This document shows positions 1 through 8,525 of a DNA stretch of 64,000 nucleotides, in pieces. Both the position numbers and the translations under genes were made by a program. The DNA comes from Haloechinothrix sp033042135. Its GTDB lineage: Bacteria > Actinomycetota > Actinomycetes > Mycobacteriales > Pseudonocardiaceae. The notes beneath the pieces were generated by a model. The model was not told the origin of the DNA and ran no database searches. It was given only the letters and a program-made list of their open reading frames with translations. Numbering within the stretch: the stretch's first letter is position 1; each line of letters opens with the position of its first letter. The stretch is taken from contig NZ_WBXM01000005.1 of NCBI RefSeq assembly GCF_033042135.1, positions 1 to 64,000 on the forward strand. Reading direction: 5' to 3'.

Positions 1-1
1 C

Positions 2-670
2 GGCACCCCCGATACCCGGCCTCCGGAGCAGCGCCAGGGTGACGCGTTCGCGGCCATGGTCGGGCTCGTACTCGACGAGGGCAAACTTCCCGCCGAAGGT
101 GGGGAGAAACCCCGCCTAGTGATCACCATCCCGCTGCGCGAGCTGTGTGCCGACGGGCTACCAGCCTCGACTGCGCTGCTCAACCGGGAGCTGCCGCTGA
201 GTGCCGAGCAGGCCCGCCGCCATGCCTGCGACGCCGGAGTGATCCCCGCCGTACTCGACGGCCGCGGCCAACGCACCGTCTCCACCACCCAACGCCGCGC
301 CCTGGCGCTGCGCGACGGAGGCTGTGTCTTCCCCGGCTGCACCCGGCCTGAGCGCTGGTGCCAGGCGCATCACATCCACCACCAGGCCCACGGCGGACCC
401 ACCAACCTCGACAACCCCGCCCTCCCCAGCGGCGAACACCACCGACGCATCCACCACAGCGAGTGGCAGATCCACATCGGAACCGACCAGCTCCCCTACT
501 GCACCCCACCACCCTGGACACCCACCACGCGACGCATCATGCCCCACCAACAGACACGATGGCGATCACCACCCAGCACGGCGGGAGCCGGTGGCAAGCC
601 ATGTGCTGCTCGGCAAGCCGGCACGGAAACGTCACGTCGCGTTTCCTCACCGGTACCCGCTTGCCCCTAA
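2..670 (+). CDS. DUF222/HNH endonuclease family protein, 3' part
   Basis: The gene is cut by the left window edge; the frame is open from base 2 and ends with TAA at 668-670. The C-terminal half carries the HNH module typical of the actinobacterial DUF222 (13E12 repeat) family: CVFPGCTRPERWCQAHH, then GGPTNLDN and a terminal HHRRIHH. In most relatives a metal-binding cysteine precedes the last histidines (LC-x2-HH); here the matching stretch reads ALPSGEHH, so that cysteine is replaced by serine. The last 50 residues are proline/arginine rich and unlike the family end. These genes are multicopy in many actinobacteria and have no firmly known role; nuclease activity is inferred only from the fold. 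Which phage, element or gene lies upstream cannot be seen. Confidence 0.8.
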   Translation, partial: GTPDTRPPEQRQGDAFAAMVGLVLDEGKLPAEGGEKPRLVITIPLRELCADGLPASTALLNRELPLSAEQARRHACDAGVIPAVLDGRGQRTVSTTQRRALALRDGGCVFPGCTRPERWCQAHHIHHQAHGGPTNLDNPALPSGEHHRRIHHSEWQIHIGTDQLPYCTPPPWTPTTRRIMPHQQTRWRSPPSTAGAGGKPCAARQAGTETSRRVSSPVPACP

Positions 671-730
671 GGTCGGGGTTGTCGCACCACTGCGCGTTAA
701 CGACTCGGCGTGCCCGACGCCATGCCGGGT

Positions 731-759
731 GGGGCCGTCGCCGGTACGGCGGCGGCCCC
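731..759. terminator. Convergent-gene terminator hairpin
   Basis: A 12-bp stem GGGGCCGTCGCC / GGCGGCGGCCCC with a 5-nt GGTAC loop and one G-T position lies between the convergent HNH and UppP-like genes. A short T-containing stretch follows on the plus strand (gattcttccc). It could stop transcription from both sides. Function is inferred from position and structure. Confidence 0.6.
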
Positions 760-777
760 GCCGATTCTTCCCGCCCG

Positions 778-1674
778 CTAACTGACACCGGTGACGAGCA
801 CGAACACCGCCAGCAGCCAGACGTACACCGCGAAGATCCGGAACCGGGCGGCTTCGAGCAGTCGTAGCACCACCCAGAGGGCGCCAGCGCCCACGACCGC
901 CGCGACGACGAACCCGGTCGCCATGGCCGTCCAGCTCACCACGGTCAGCCCCCCGTCCCCCAGTACATCCACGAACTGCACCGCCGAAGCGGCCAGGATC
1001 GTGGGAATCGCCACGTAGAACGAGTAACGCGCGGCCAGTTTGCGTCCCATACCGAGCAACAACGCGATGAAGATCGTCGTGCCGCTACGGGACAGTCCTG
1101 GGGCGAGTGCCGCGGCCTGTGCCACACCGACGGCGATCGCCATGATCAGGCTGACGTCACGTGGCCCGGCCCAGCCGAATCGCAGCCACCGGCCGCCGCG
1201 TTCCGGCGTCATCGCGTCGGTCCACCAGAGCATCGCCCCGGTGCCGAACAGTGCGATCGCGACCGCCGTCGTCGACGCGAACACCGTCTCGGTCAGCGTG
1301 TCGCGCAGAAACAGGCCGAGAACGCCCGTCACGAACGTCGTCACGAGCCCCAGCATCACCAGCCGCGTCGCCAGCGCCCCACGGAAGCCCTTCCGCCAGG
1401 TCGTCGTGATCCTGCCCGTGACGATCTCGCGGTGCACCCCCCGACCCAGCTGGCGCAGCCCAGCCCCCATGACGACCACAACGGACACCAGCGTGCCTAC
1501 GTGGACCACAAGGTCGAACAGCACCATCTCCTGCGACTCGGGAGGTGGTACCTCCGCTCCCCTGTCCGCCAACCAGGTCTGTACCAGCACCAGGTGGCTG
1601 GTAGAGCTGACCGGAACGAACATGAACAGGCCCTGCACGACCCCCAGCAGGACCGCGACGAGCAGGTCCACCAT
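778..1674 (-). CDS. UppP/BacA-like undecaprenyl-diphosphatase family membrane protein
   Basis: About 298 aa with seven or eight hydrophobic helices, the size of UppP, which removes a phosphate from undecaprenyl diphosphate to recycle the cell wall lipid carrier. The second family motif is intact (APGLSRSGTT, containing the essential arginine), as is VPVSSTSH with its histidine. The first motif is altered: the usual EGLTEFLPVSS is QGLFMFVPVSS here, so the two conserved acidic residues read Q and M. Glutamine is tolerated at the first place in the family, but loss of the second glutamate is unusual. Start: GGAGG lies 5 nt before a GTG at 1671, one codon inside ATG 1674; a GTG at 1719 would add 15 residues of non-family sequence. 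It follows the DUF885 gene by about 70 nt and may be co-transcribed. Confidence 0.75.
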   Translation of the reverse strand: MVDLLVAVLLGVVQGLFMFVPVSSTSHLVLVQTWLADRGAEVPPPESQEMVLFDLVVHVGTLVSVVVVMGAGLRQLGRGVHREIVTGRITTTWRKGFRGALATRLVMLGLVTTFVTGVLGLFLRDTLTETVFASTTAVAIALFGTGAMLWWTDAMTPERGGRWLRFGWAGPRDVSLIMAIAVGVAQAAALAPGLSRSGTTIFIALLLGMGRKLAARYSFYVAIPTILAASAVQFVDVLGDGGLTVVSWTAMATGFVVAAVVGAGALWVVLRLLEAARFRIFAVYVWLLAVFVLVTGVS

Positions 1675-1746
1675 CACCTCCGCGATTCGTCCGACGGGCG
1701 GGGTCGCCGCGTTCGCCACGCGATACCCGCGCTCTCCCGCCGCTCG

Positions 1747-3438
1747 CTACATGAACGCGAGCTGCTCGCGGAGCGTATCCAATCCCATCCCGCCCATGCG
1801 CAGGGCCTGCATGTGGAAGTCCTTGATGTCGAAATCGGCACCTTTGCGACGCTCCGCGTCCTGCCGGGCCGCCAGCCACAGCCGCTCGCCCAGCTTGTAG
1901 GACGGCGCCTGCCCCGGCCAGCCGAGGTAGCGATCCAGCTCGTCCCTCACCAGCTCGGGATCGGTCATCGTCCTGTTCAGCAGGAACTCCAGCCCCAGCT
2001 GCGGGGTCCACCGCTCGCCCTCGTGGAATCCCGTGCCGGTAGGGATCTCCAGCTCCAGGTGCATGCCGATATCCACGATCACACGGGCCGCACGGAACAG
2101 GTGCGCATCGAGCATGCCGAGGAGGTTCCCGTCGTCGGACAGGTAACCCAACTCCTCCATGTACCGCTCCGCGTACAGCGCCCATCCCTCGGCGTGTCCC
2201 GAGGTGAACGCCATCAGCCGCTGGAACCGGTTCAATGTCTCGCCCTGGTACACCGCCGTGGCGATCTGCAAGTGATGCCCCGGGACGCCCTCGTGGTACA
2301 CGGTCGTGGCCTCACGCCACGTCGGGAACTCGGCCTTGTCGCTCGGTACCGACCACCACATGCGCCCCGGCCGGGAAAAGTCCTCGTTCGGCCCGGTGTA
2401 GTACGCCCCGACCTTGCCGCCGGGCGGAGCGATCAAACACTCGAGTGCCATGATCTCGTCGGGGATGTCGAAATGGATGCCGCGCAGCGAGCGCAGCGCC
2501 TCGTCGGACAGCCCTTGCATCCACCGGCGGAACTCCTCCTGCCCGGAGACCAGGTAGCGCGGATCCGCGTCGAGTACCGCCGCAGCCTCCGCCAGCGTGG
2601 CGCCCGTCTTGATCCGGTCGGCAACCTCGCGCGCTCGCGCCTCGACACGGCTGAACTCCTCCCAGCCCCACTCGTAGGCCTCACGCAGATCGAGTTCGGC
2701 ACCGGTGAAGAACCGCGACCACAACCGGTATACATCGGCACCGACGGCGTCCTTGGACGGCGCTTGCGGCGCGAGCTCGGCGCGCAGGAACCCGGCGAAC
2801 TCGGCGAAGGCTTCCTGCGCGGCGTGCGCGTGATGGGCGAGGTCGCGACGCAGCGAGTCCGGCACACCGTCAGCGGCTTCAGCGTCGGCCGCCAGGGCGT
2901 CGAAGAAGCCCGGCTCGCCGTGCAGGCCCGCCCAGGTGTCACACTGCTCGGCGACCTTCGACACCTGCCGCAGGGCGGCCACCCTGCCTGCGTCGGCCGC
3001 CGCCAGCAGCGAGGCACGGACCTGATCCATCGCCGCGGGCACCTTGCTCATCCGTGCCGCTATCACCTCCCAGTCCGCGACCCGCTGCCTCGGCATCAGG
3101 TCGAACACCATGCGGATCTCGTGTACCGGGCTCTCGATCACATTCAGCGCCGCGGTGTCCAGACCAGCGTCATGCAGTTCGAGCTCGATGCCTGCCCGCT
3201 CGGTGAAGACCGCTCGGGCGGCCCGCTGCACCGCATCGGCCGGTTCGCGCTCGGACACCGCCGCGAGCGCTTGCCGTGTGAGTTCGGCCCGCCCGGCATG
3301 GCCGTCCGGCGAGTAGTCGGTCAGCTCGGACTCGTGCCCTGTGACTCCCATGAACGTGGCCGCTACCGGGTGCACGGCAGCGTAGTCCTCGACGTACCGG
3401 TCACAGATCTCGTGGATACCTGGTGTGCTGGAAGCCAT
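1747..3438 (-). CDS. DUF885 family protein (putative zinc peptidase-like)
   Basis: 563 aa, the normal length of the DUF885 family. The hallmark motif HEGVPGHH (H382, E383, H388) in the C-terminal third resembles a stretched HExxH metal site, and an alpha-helical M3-peptidase-like fold is expected for the family. No signal peptide is visible, so it is probably cytosolic. Substrate unknown. The ATG at 3438 is preceded by TAACGT (3450-3445) with a 6-nt gap and no Shine-Dalgarno sequence, which suggests a leaderless mRNA. It is divergent from crtE across about 127 bp. A long open frame on the other strand is a codon-bias shadow. Confidence 0.8.
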   Translation of the reverse strand: MASSTPGIHEICDRYVEDYAAVHPVAATFMGVTGHESELTDYSPDGHAGRAELTRQALAAVSEREPADAVQRAARAVFTERAGIELELHDAGLDTAALNVIESPVHEIRMVFDLMPRQRVADWEVIAARMSKVPAAMDQVRASLLAAADAGRVAALRQVSKVAEQCDTWAGLHGEPGFFDALAADAEAADGVPDSLRRDLAHHAHAAQEAFAEFAGFLRAELAPQAPSKDAVGADVYRLWSRFFTGAELDLREAYEWGWEEFSRVEARAREVADRIKTGATLAEAAAVLDADPRYLVSGQEEFRRWMQGLSDEALRSLRGIHFDIPDEIMALECLIAPPGGKVGAYYTGPNEDFSRPGRMWWSVPSDKAEFPTWREATTVYHEGVPGHHLQIATAVYQGETLNRFQRLMAFTSGHAEGWALYAERYMEELGYLSDDGNLLGMLDAHLFRAARVIVDIGMHLELEIPTGTGFHEGERWTPQLGLEFLLNRTMTDPELVRDELDRYLGWPGQAPSYKLGERLWLAARQDAERRKGADFDIKDFHMQALRMGGMGLDTLREQLAFM

Positions 3439-3565
3439 AGCGGCACGTTACCTGCCGAGCCCGCTGACCGGCACACGACCTGCGCGCGGGCTCGGGCGTG
3501 TGGTGCAGGCACCAAACCGGACCCCCGGAACCGGTGACGGCGCCGCGAGCCAGGACCATGGACGG

Positions 3566-4648
3566 GTGACCGATCTCGACGCCGACCTACCGCGTCATGT
3601 GGAGCGGGTGCTTGCCGAGTACCTCGACAGCGCCCGGCACGGTATCGCCCACGTGGACGCCTTCGCCGAACCACTCGGTGCGCTGACCGACTTCGTGCTG
3701 GGGGGAGGTAAGCGCATCCGTCCCACCTTCGCGTGGTGGGCGTGGCGCGCTGCAGGCGGCGCGGCCAGCGGTGAGCACGCCGAGGCGGCGCTGCGAGCGG
3801 TGGCCGCGCTGGAGCTGATCCAGGCGTGCGCGCTCATCCACGACGACGTGATGGACGATTCACACTCACGGCGCGGCGCGCCGACGGTGCACGTGGCCTT
3901 CTCCGAGCGGCACGCCGAGCAGGGCTGGCGCGGCTCGGCCGAACGCTTCGGCCTGGCATCCGCCGTGCTCATCGGGGACCTCGCGCTCGCATGGGCGGAC
4001 GACATGTTCACGTCGGCGGCGCTACCGGAAAGCGCCATGACCGCAGGCCGCCCCGTGTGGCACGCGATGCGCACCGAGGTGTTGGCCGGGCAGTATCTCG
4101 ACGTGCATACCCAGGTCACCGGCGATCCGACCCCGGAAGCCGCGATGCGGGTGAACGAGCTCAAGACAGCCGCCTATACGGTAGCGCGACCGCTCCACCT
4201 TGGGGCAGCGCTCGGCGGGGCCGGTGCGGACCTCATCGACGCGCTGCGGTCCTTCGGCAACGACATCGGCGTGGCATTCCAGCTGCGAGACGACCTACTC
4301 GGGGTTCTCGGCGATCCCGCGGTCACCGGCAAGCCCGCCGGGGACGATCTCCGGGAAGGCAAGCGCACGCTGCTGATCGCGCTCGGTCTCGAGCACGCCA
4401 CGCAGCGGGGCATGCCGGGCTGCGCGCGTGCCATCCGCGACGCCGTCGACGCAGCCGATCCGTCCGACGAGCAGATCAAGCGGGCGATCGGCGCGCTGAT
4501 CGACGCCGGTGCGGTGGAATCGGTGGAGCTGCGGATCAGCAGGCTGAACGAAGCTGCCTTGACCACTCTGGACAATGCGAAGCTCGGTGAGCCTGCGGCG
4601 AGCAGGCTCACCGAGCTCGCTCACGCGGCCACCTCGAGGACCTACTGA
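3566..4648 (+). CDS. crtE: Polyprenyl (probably geranylgeranyl) diphosphate synthase
   Basis: 360 aa trans-prenyltransferase that condenses IPP with allylic diphosphates. GGGKRIRP at 46-53 is the substrate-binding motif and DDVMD at 93-97 is the first aspartate-rich, Mg-binding motif. The second motif reads DDLLGVLGD at 242-250, so its final aspartate position is shifted as in many actinobacterial GGPP synthases. GTG 3566 is chosen because upstream codons overlap the divergent DUF885 gene and do not resemble the family. It heads a crtE-crtI-crtB operon (6 nt to crtI), so the expected product is C20 GGPP for phytoene. It also resembles Mtb idsA2 in context (near an Rv2175c/pknL pair), so a general prenyl supply role is possible. 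Confidence 0.85.
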   Translation: MTDLDADLPRHVERVLAEYLDSARHGIAHVDAFAEPLGALTDFVLGGGKRIRPTFAWWAWRAAGGAASGEHAEAALRAVAALELIQACALIHDDVMDDSHSRRGAPTVHVAFSERHAEQGWRGSAERFGLASAVLIGDLALAWADDMFTSAALPESAMTAGRPVWHAMRTEVLAGQYLDVHTQVTGDPTPEAAMRVNELKTAAYTVARPLHLGAALGGAGADLIDALRSFGNDIGVAFQLRDDLLGVLGDPAVTGKPAGDDLREGKRTLLIALGLEHATQRGMPGCARAIRDAVDAADPSDEQIKRAIGALIDAGAVESVELRISRLNEAALTTLDNAKLGEPAASRLTELAHAATSRTY

Positions 4649-4654
4649 GCACCG

Positions 4655-6181
4655 ATGTCGAGCACCGCGCGCAGGCAGCGACGACCCGCCAGGATACGGA
4701 CCGTCGACGGCCCCACCGACCACGTGGTCGTGGTCGGGGCCGGGTTGTCCGGCCTGTCGGCGGCGCTGCACCTGCTGGGCTCTGGCAGGCACGTCACCGT
4801 GCTGGAGCGCGAGGATCTGCCGGGCGGTCGCGCCGCGTCCACCCGACTCGGGGACTTCACAGTCGACACCGGCGCGAGCGTGCTGACCATGCCAGGCATT
4901 CTCGACGAGGCCTTCGCGGCCGTGGGGACCTCGCTGGCCGATCACGTCCGGCTGTCCCGCCTCGACCCGGCTTACCGTGCCCGCTTCGCCGACGGCAGCC
5001 AGCTCGCGGTACGTACCGATGCCGGGGCCATGGAAGAGGAGATCCGCAGTGCCGCAGGCCCCCGCGACGCGCGCGGCTACCGCGAGCTGCGCCGGTGGCT
5101 GGGTGAGCTGTACCGGGTACAGGCCGATCGGTTCATCGGCACCAACTTCGATTCGCCAACCGACCTGCTGTCCCCGGAGTTCGTCCGACTGGTCCTGCTC
5201 GGCGGGTTCGGCAGGCTCGGGCCGCGGATCGCCCGCTACTTCCACGACGAGCGGGTACGCAGGCTGTTCTCGTTCCAGGCGCTGTACGCGGGGCTGGCCC
5301 CACGATCGGCGCTGGCCGCCTACGGGGTCATCGCCTACATGGACACCGTCGGCGGCGTGTACTACCCGCACGGCGGCATGGGCGAGGTGGCCCGCGCCAT
5401 GGCGGACGCAGCGGCCGCGGCGGGAGCCGACGTCCGGTTCGGCACCGAGGTCACCGGGCTGGACTGGGTCGACGGCCGGGTACGCGCGGTCCACACCGGC
5501 TCCGAGGAACGCATCGGCTGCGACGCCGCCGTGCTGTCCGTCGAGCTCACCACCGCGTACGGGTTGCTCCGTGGACGTCCCCATCGCCCGTCCCGGCTAC
5601 GCCCGTCGCCGTCCGCGGTGGTGTTGCACGCGGGCTGCCACGATGCCCCCGGCGGGCTCGACGGGCACCATACCATCTTCTTCGGACACAACTGGGACGG
5701 CACGTTCACCGAGATCATCCGCGACGGCTCATTGATGAGTGACCCGTCGTTGCTGGTGTCCCGCCCCACCGTGACCGACCCGACCCTCGCCCCGCCGGGC
5801 AAGGACGTGGTCTCGATCCTGGCGCCCGCACCGAACCTCGACGTGGGACGACGCCTCGCCTGGGACCGCGTGGGACCCGCCTACCGTGAGGAGCTCCTCG
5901 CCACGTTGGGCGCGCGTGGCGTTTCGGGCCTGCCGCAGGTGATCGAGATGAGCGTGCTGCGGACACCGCGCGACTGGGCGGCGCAGGGGTTCGTGGCGGG
6001 CACACCCTTCTCGCTGGCCCATACCCTGCGGCAAACCGGCCCGTTCCGGCCGGGCAACCTGGTGCGCGGGGCCCGCAACGTGGTGCTGGCAGGCTGCGGC
6101 ACGGTTCCCGGCGTCGGCATCCCGCCGGTGGTCATCTCGGGCAAGCTCGCCGCAGAGCGCGTCACGGGGCGGGGTGGGTAA
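4655..6181 (+). CDS. crtI: Phytoene desaturase
   Basis: 508 aa FAD-dependent desaturase that introduces double bonds into phytoene, normally giving lycopene or a related polyene. An N-terminal dinucleotide-binding motif VVVVGAGLSGLSAALHL is followed by ERE at the end of the second strand and by GGRA (PGGRAAS), and a C-terminal GCGTVPGVGIP segment matches the CrtI family end. The start ATG 4655 lies 6 nt after the crtE stop. crtB follows at once, so the three genes form one transcription unit. No lycopene cyclase, ketolase or glycosyltransferase gene is next to it, so the final carotenoid cannot be told from this window. Confidence 0.9.
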   Translation: MSSTARRQRRPARIRTVDGPTDHVVVVGAGLSGLSAALHLLGSGRHVTVLEREDLPGGRAASTRLGDFTVDTGASVLTMPGILDEAFAAVGTSLADHVRLSRLDPAYRARFADGSQLAVRTDAGAMEEEIRSAAGPRDARGYRELRRWLGELYRVQADRFIGTNFDSPTDLLSPEFVRLVLLGGFGRLGPRIARYFHDERVRRLFSFQALYAGLAPRSALAAYGVIAYMDTVGGVYYPHGGMGEVARAMADAAAAAGADVRFGTEVTGLDWVDGRVRAVHTGSEERIGCDAAVLSVELTTAYGLLRGRPHRPSRLRPSPSAVVLHAGCHDAPGGLDGHHTIFFGHNWDGTFTEIIRDGSLMSDPSLLVSRPTVTDPTLAPPGKDVVSILAPAPNLDVGRRLAWDRVGPAYREELLATLGARGVSGLPQVIEMSVLRTPRDWAAQGFVAGTPFSLAHTLRQTGPFRPGNLVRGARNVVLAGCGTVPGVGIPPVVISGKLAAERVTGRGG

Positions 6182-6185
6182 CGGC

Positions 6186-7154
6186 ATGGCACCCCATGGC
6201 CGCACGGCGCGCGCCGAGCTCCACGCCGCCTACACCCACTGCCGCCGCATCAATGCATGTCACGGGCGTTCCTTCTACCTGGCGACCGCGCTGTTACCCG
6301 CCTGCGCGCGCCCGGCGACGCACGCGCTGTACGCCTTCGCCCGCACAGCCGACGAGATGGTCGACAACCCCCGGCCGGGCAGCGACCCGCAACGCGAGCT
6401 GGACTCCCTCGAGCGGGCGCTGCACCGTGCCCTCGACGGTTCGCCGTGCCGTTCGCGCCACCAGCCGGTGCTGGCGGCGGTGGCCGATACGGTGCGGCGT
6501 CACGGCATCGAACGCGAGCTCTTTGACGCCTTCCTACGCGCCATGCGGATGGATCTGTACACCACCGATTACGCAACGCACGCGGCGCTGGCGGAGTACA
6601 CCTACGGTTCGGCCGCGGTGATCGGGTTACAGATGCTGCCCGTGCTCGGCACCGTCGTGCCTCGCGAGGAAGCCGCCGCCGAGGCCGCCGCGCTCGGTGA
6701 GGCGTTCCAGCTCACGAACTTCCTCCGCGACGTCGGTGAGGACCTGCGACGGGGACGGATCTACCTGCCGACCGAGGATCTCGCCAGGCACGGCGTCGAT
6801 CGCGACCTGCTGTGGTGGTCGCTGCGCACCGGGCGGCGCGACCGGCGGATCCGCGCCGCCGTGGCCGAACAGGTCGATCGCACCAGGCTGATCTACCGGC
6901 GCGCGGAACCGGGAATCGCCAAGCTCCGTCCCGAATCCCGCCCATGCGTTCGCGCCGCTCTGCACCTCTACGCAGGCATTCTGGACGAGATCGTCACCTC
7001 AGGCTACGACGTGCTGCACCGCCGTGCCGTGGTGGGCCGCGCCCGTCGCATCGGCCTGATCGGCCGGTCACTGCTCGGTGAGTGGCTCGGGGCCCGCGGC
7101 GGGCACCGTGGTACGGCACGCCGAGCGGCGGCAAACCGGTGGACCCGTCGCTAG
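6186..7154 (+). CDS. crtB: Phytoene synthase
   Basis: 322 aa squalene/phytoene synthase family enzyme joining two GGPP head to head. Both aspartate-rich regions are present (TADEMVD near residue 55 and NFLRDVGEDLRRGRIYLP near 180; the second is the family signature). ATG 6186 sits 4 nt after the crtI stop; a GTG at 6174 inside the crtI end is an alternative and would give translational coupling. The C-terminal tail is arginine rich. Last gene of the carotenoid operon. Confidence 0.9.
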   Translation: MAPHGRTARAELHAAYTHCRRINACHGRSFYLATALLPACARPATHALYAFARTADEMVDNPRPGSDPQRELDSLERALHRALDGSPCRSRHQPVLAAVADTVRRHGIERELFDAFLRAMRMDLYTTDYATHAALAEYTYGSAAVIGLQMLPVLGTVVPREEAAAEAAALGEAFQLTNFLRDVGEDLRRGRIYLPTEDLARHGVDRDLLWWSLRTGRRDRRIRAAVAEQVDRTRLIYRRAEPGIAKLRPESRPCVRAALHLYAGILDEIVTSGYDVLHRRAVVGRARRIGLIGRSLLGEWLGARGGHRGTARRAAANRWTRR

Positions 7155-7157
7155 GCT
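7152..7157 (+). promoter_or_regulatory. -10 element of a likely leaderless promoter
   Basis: TAGGCT lies 7 nt before the ATG at 7165, with no purine-rich Shine-Dalgarno sequence between. The spacing would put the transcription start at the A of the ATG. It gives the LLM oxidoreductase its own promoter just inside the crtB end. No convincing -35 is visible. Confidence 0.5.
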
Positions 7158-7164
7158 GGCGGGC

Positions 7165-7953
7165 ATGAGTACAGGTAAGAACCGACCAGTCCGCATTGGC
7201 CTTCAGCTGCAACCACAACACGCCGACTACACCGCGATACGCGCCACCGCCAGCGCGGCCGAGGATCTCGGGGTGGACATCGTTTTCAACTGGGATCACT
7301 TCTACCCGCTGTACGGTGATCCGGACGGCAAGCACTTCGAGTGCTGGACGATGCTCGGTGCCTGGGCGGAAAGCACGTCCCGAGCCGAGATCGGCGCCCT
7401 GGTGACCTGTAACAGCTACCGCAATCCCGACCTGCTTGCCGACATGGCACGCACGGTGGACCACATCAGCGGGGGGCGCCTTATCCTCGGCATCGGCTCC
7501 GGCTGGTTCGAGAAGGACTACACCGAGTACGGCTACCCGTTCGGCACCAAGGGAAGCAGGCTGGACGACCTCGCGGAGGCGTTGCCGCGCATCGAGGATC
7601 GGCTGGCGAAGCTCAACCCACCACCGACCCGCAGGATCCCGATCCTCATCGGCGGCGGTGGCGAGAAGAAGACGCTACGCCTGGTGGCCAAGCACGCCGA
7701 TATCTGGCACGGCTTCGGCGACCCGGACACCGTCGCCCGCAAGGTCCGCGTGCTGGACGGTCACTGCGCCGACCTGGCTCGCGACCCCGCGGAGATCGAA
7801 CGCTCCGTCGGTGTCGGCGATGTGCCCGACGAGCTCGGTCCACAGTTGCTGGAACTCGGCGTCACGCAGTTCACCGTGGGGGTGGGCGGCCCGGACTACG
7901 ATCTCGAGCTGCTGCGCAAGTGGATCGCGTGGCGTGACAAGCAGAACGGCTGA
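7165..7953 (+). CDS. LLM-class F420-dependent oxidoreductase
   Basis: 262 aa luciferase-like TIM barrel. Family signs are an N-terminal IGLQLQPQ strand, the FNWDHFYPLYGD segment, GGRLILGIGSGWFEKDYTEYGYPF in the middle (the typical LLM core) and IPILIGGGGEKKTLRL. Such proteins use reduced deazaflavin F420 to reduce or oxidise small molecules; the substrate cannot be read here. ATG 7165 fits both the leaderless -10 at 7152 and the beginning of family similarity. Convergent with the Rv2175c-like gene across 88 bp. Confidence 0.85.
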   Translation: MSTGKNRPVRIGLQLQPQHADYTAIRATASAAEDLGVDIVFNWDHFYPLYGDPDGKHFECWTMLGAWAESTSRAEIGALVTCNSYRNPDLLADMARTVDHISGGRLILGIGSGWFEKDYTEYGYPFGTKGSRLDDLAEALPRIEDRLAKLNPPPTRRIPILIGGGGEKKTLRLVAKHADIWHGFGDPDTVARKVRVLDGHCADLARDPAEIERSVGVGDVPDELGPQLLELGVTQFTVGVGGPDYDLELLRKWIAWRDKQNG

Positions 7954-8041
7954 GTCGCCAAGGTCAGCCCAACGGCCAGGTTCCGTCGCACGCCCGTGCC
8001 CGCAGGCTCGACCGGCCCCGCGGGCTCGGGCCGCGGCAGGG

Positions 8042-8431
8042 TCACAGCGCGGAGGCCTGCGCGCGCCGCTTGACCTCCGTCCCTCGGTTGCTGCGTAGCG
8101 CGTTGATCGGAGTGCCGCCTGGCAGGCTCTCGTCCTCGGTGAACAGCCAGTCCAGCATCTCCGCGCGCTCGAAGCCCGCGTCCGAGAGCACCGTCAGCGT
8201 GCCCACCAACCCTTTGACCAGGGCACCCTCGGCAATGAAGTCCTCGGGGACGCAGTGTTCGCCTCCGCGTTGTAGGGCGATGAGATGACCGTCTCGCACC
8301 ATCTGACGTACTTTGTTGACCGGGACTCCGAGCCGGTTCGCCGCCTCGTCGAGCGTAATCACGGCGACGTCGGCGTCCAACACGTCCTCGGCGACAGGAA
8401 TCGCACTCACAAGTATCAGCCTGCCATACAC
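8042..8431 (-). CDS. Rv2175c-family winged-helix DNA-binding protein
   Basis: 129 aa, similar in layout to mycobacterial Rv2175c: an N-terminal tail with IPVAEDVLDAD, a helix-turn-helix (LDEAANRLGVPVNKVRQMVRDGHLIAL) and a C-terminal helical part with LDWLF and VKRRAQASAL. In Mtb this protein is a substrate of the kinase PknL, whose gene is divergent and adjacent, exactly as here. Threonines in the N-terminal tail that are phosphorylated in Mtb are not obviously conserved. Start: GGAAGG lies 5 nt before GTG 8431; GTG 8410 would also leave the conserved part intact. DNA target unknown. Confidence 0.8.
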   Translation of the reverse strand: MYGRLILVSAIPVAEDVLDADVAVITLDEAANRLGVPVNKVRQMVRDGHLIALQRGGEHCVPEDFIAEGALVKGLVGTLTVLSDAGFERAEMLDWLFTEDESLPGGTPINALRSNRGTEVKRRAQASAL

Positions 8432-8525
8432 CCCCACCTTCCGGCATCAGGTCGATCACCCTCGTGCCGGCGTTTCTCACCGCCCGCCCACCGCGGCCGA
8501 TCCGGCCCGGATACCATCCACTGAT

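Noticed and set aside
1432..3537. Open frame of about 700 codons on the plus strand
   Set aside because: It is antisense to the DUF885 and UppP-like genes, which have clear family motifs; third-position GC bias opens the opposite frame. No domain is recognisable in it.
7954..8041. Terminator between the LLM and Rv2175c-like genes
   Set aside because: CCCGCAGGCTCG and CCCGCGGGCTCG are direct repeats rather than inverted ones, and no clear hairpin with strong arms was found.
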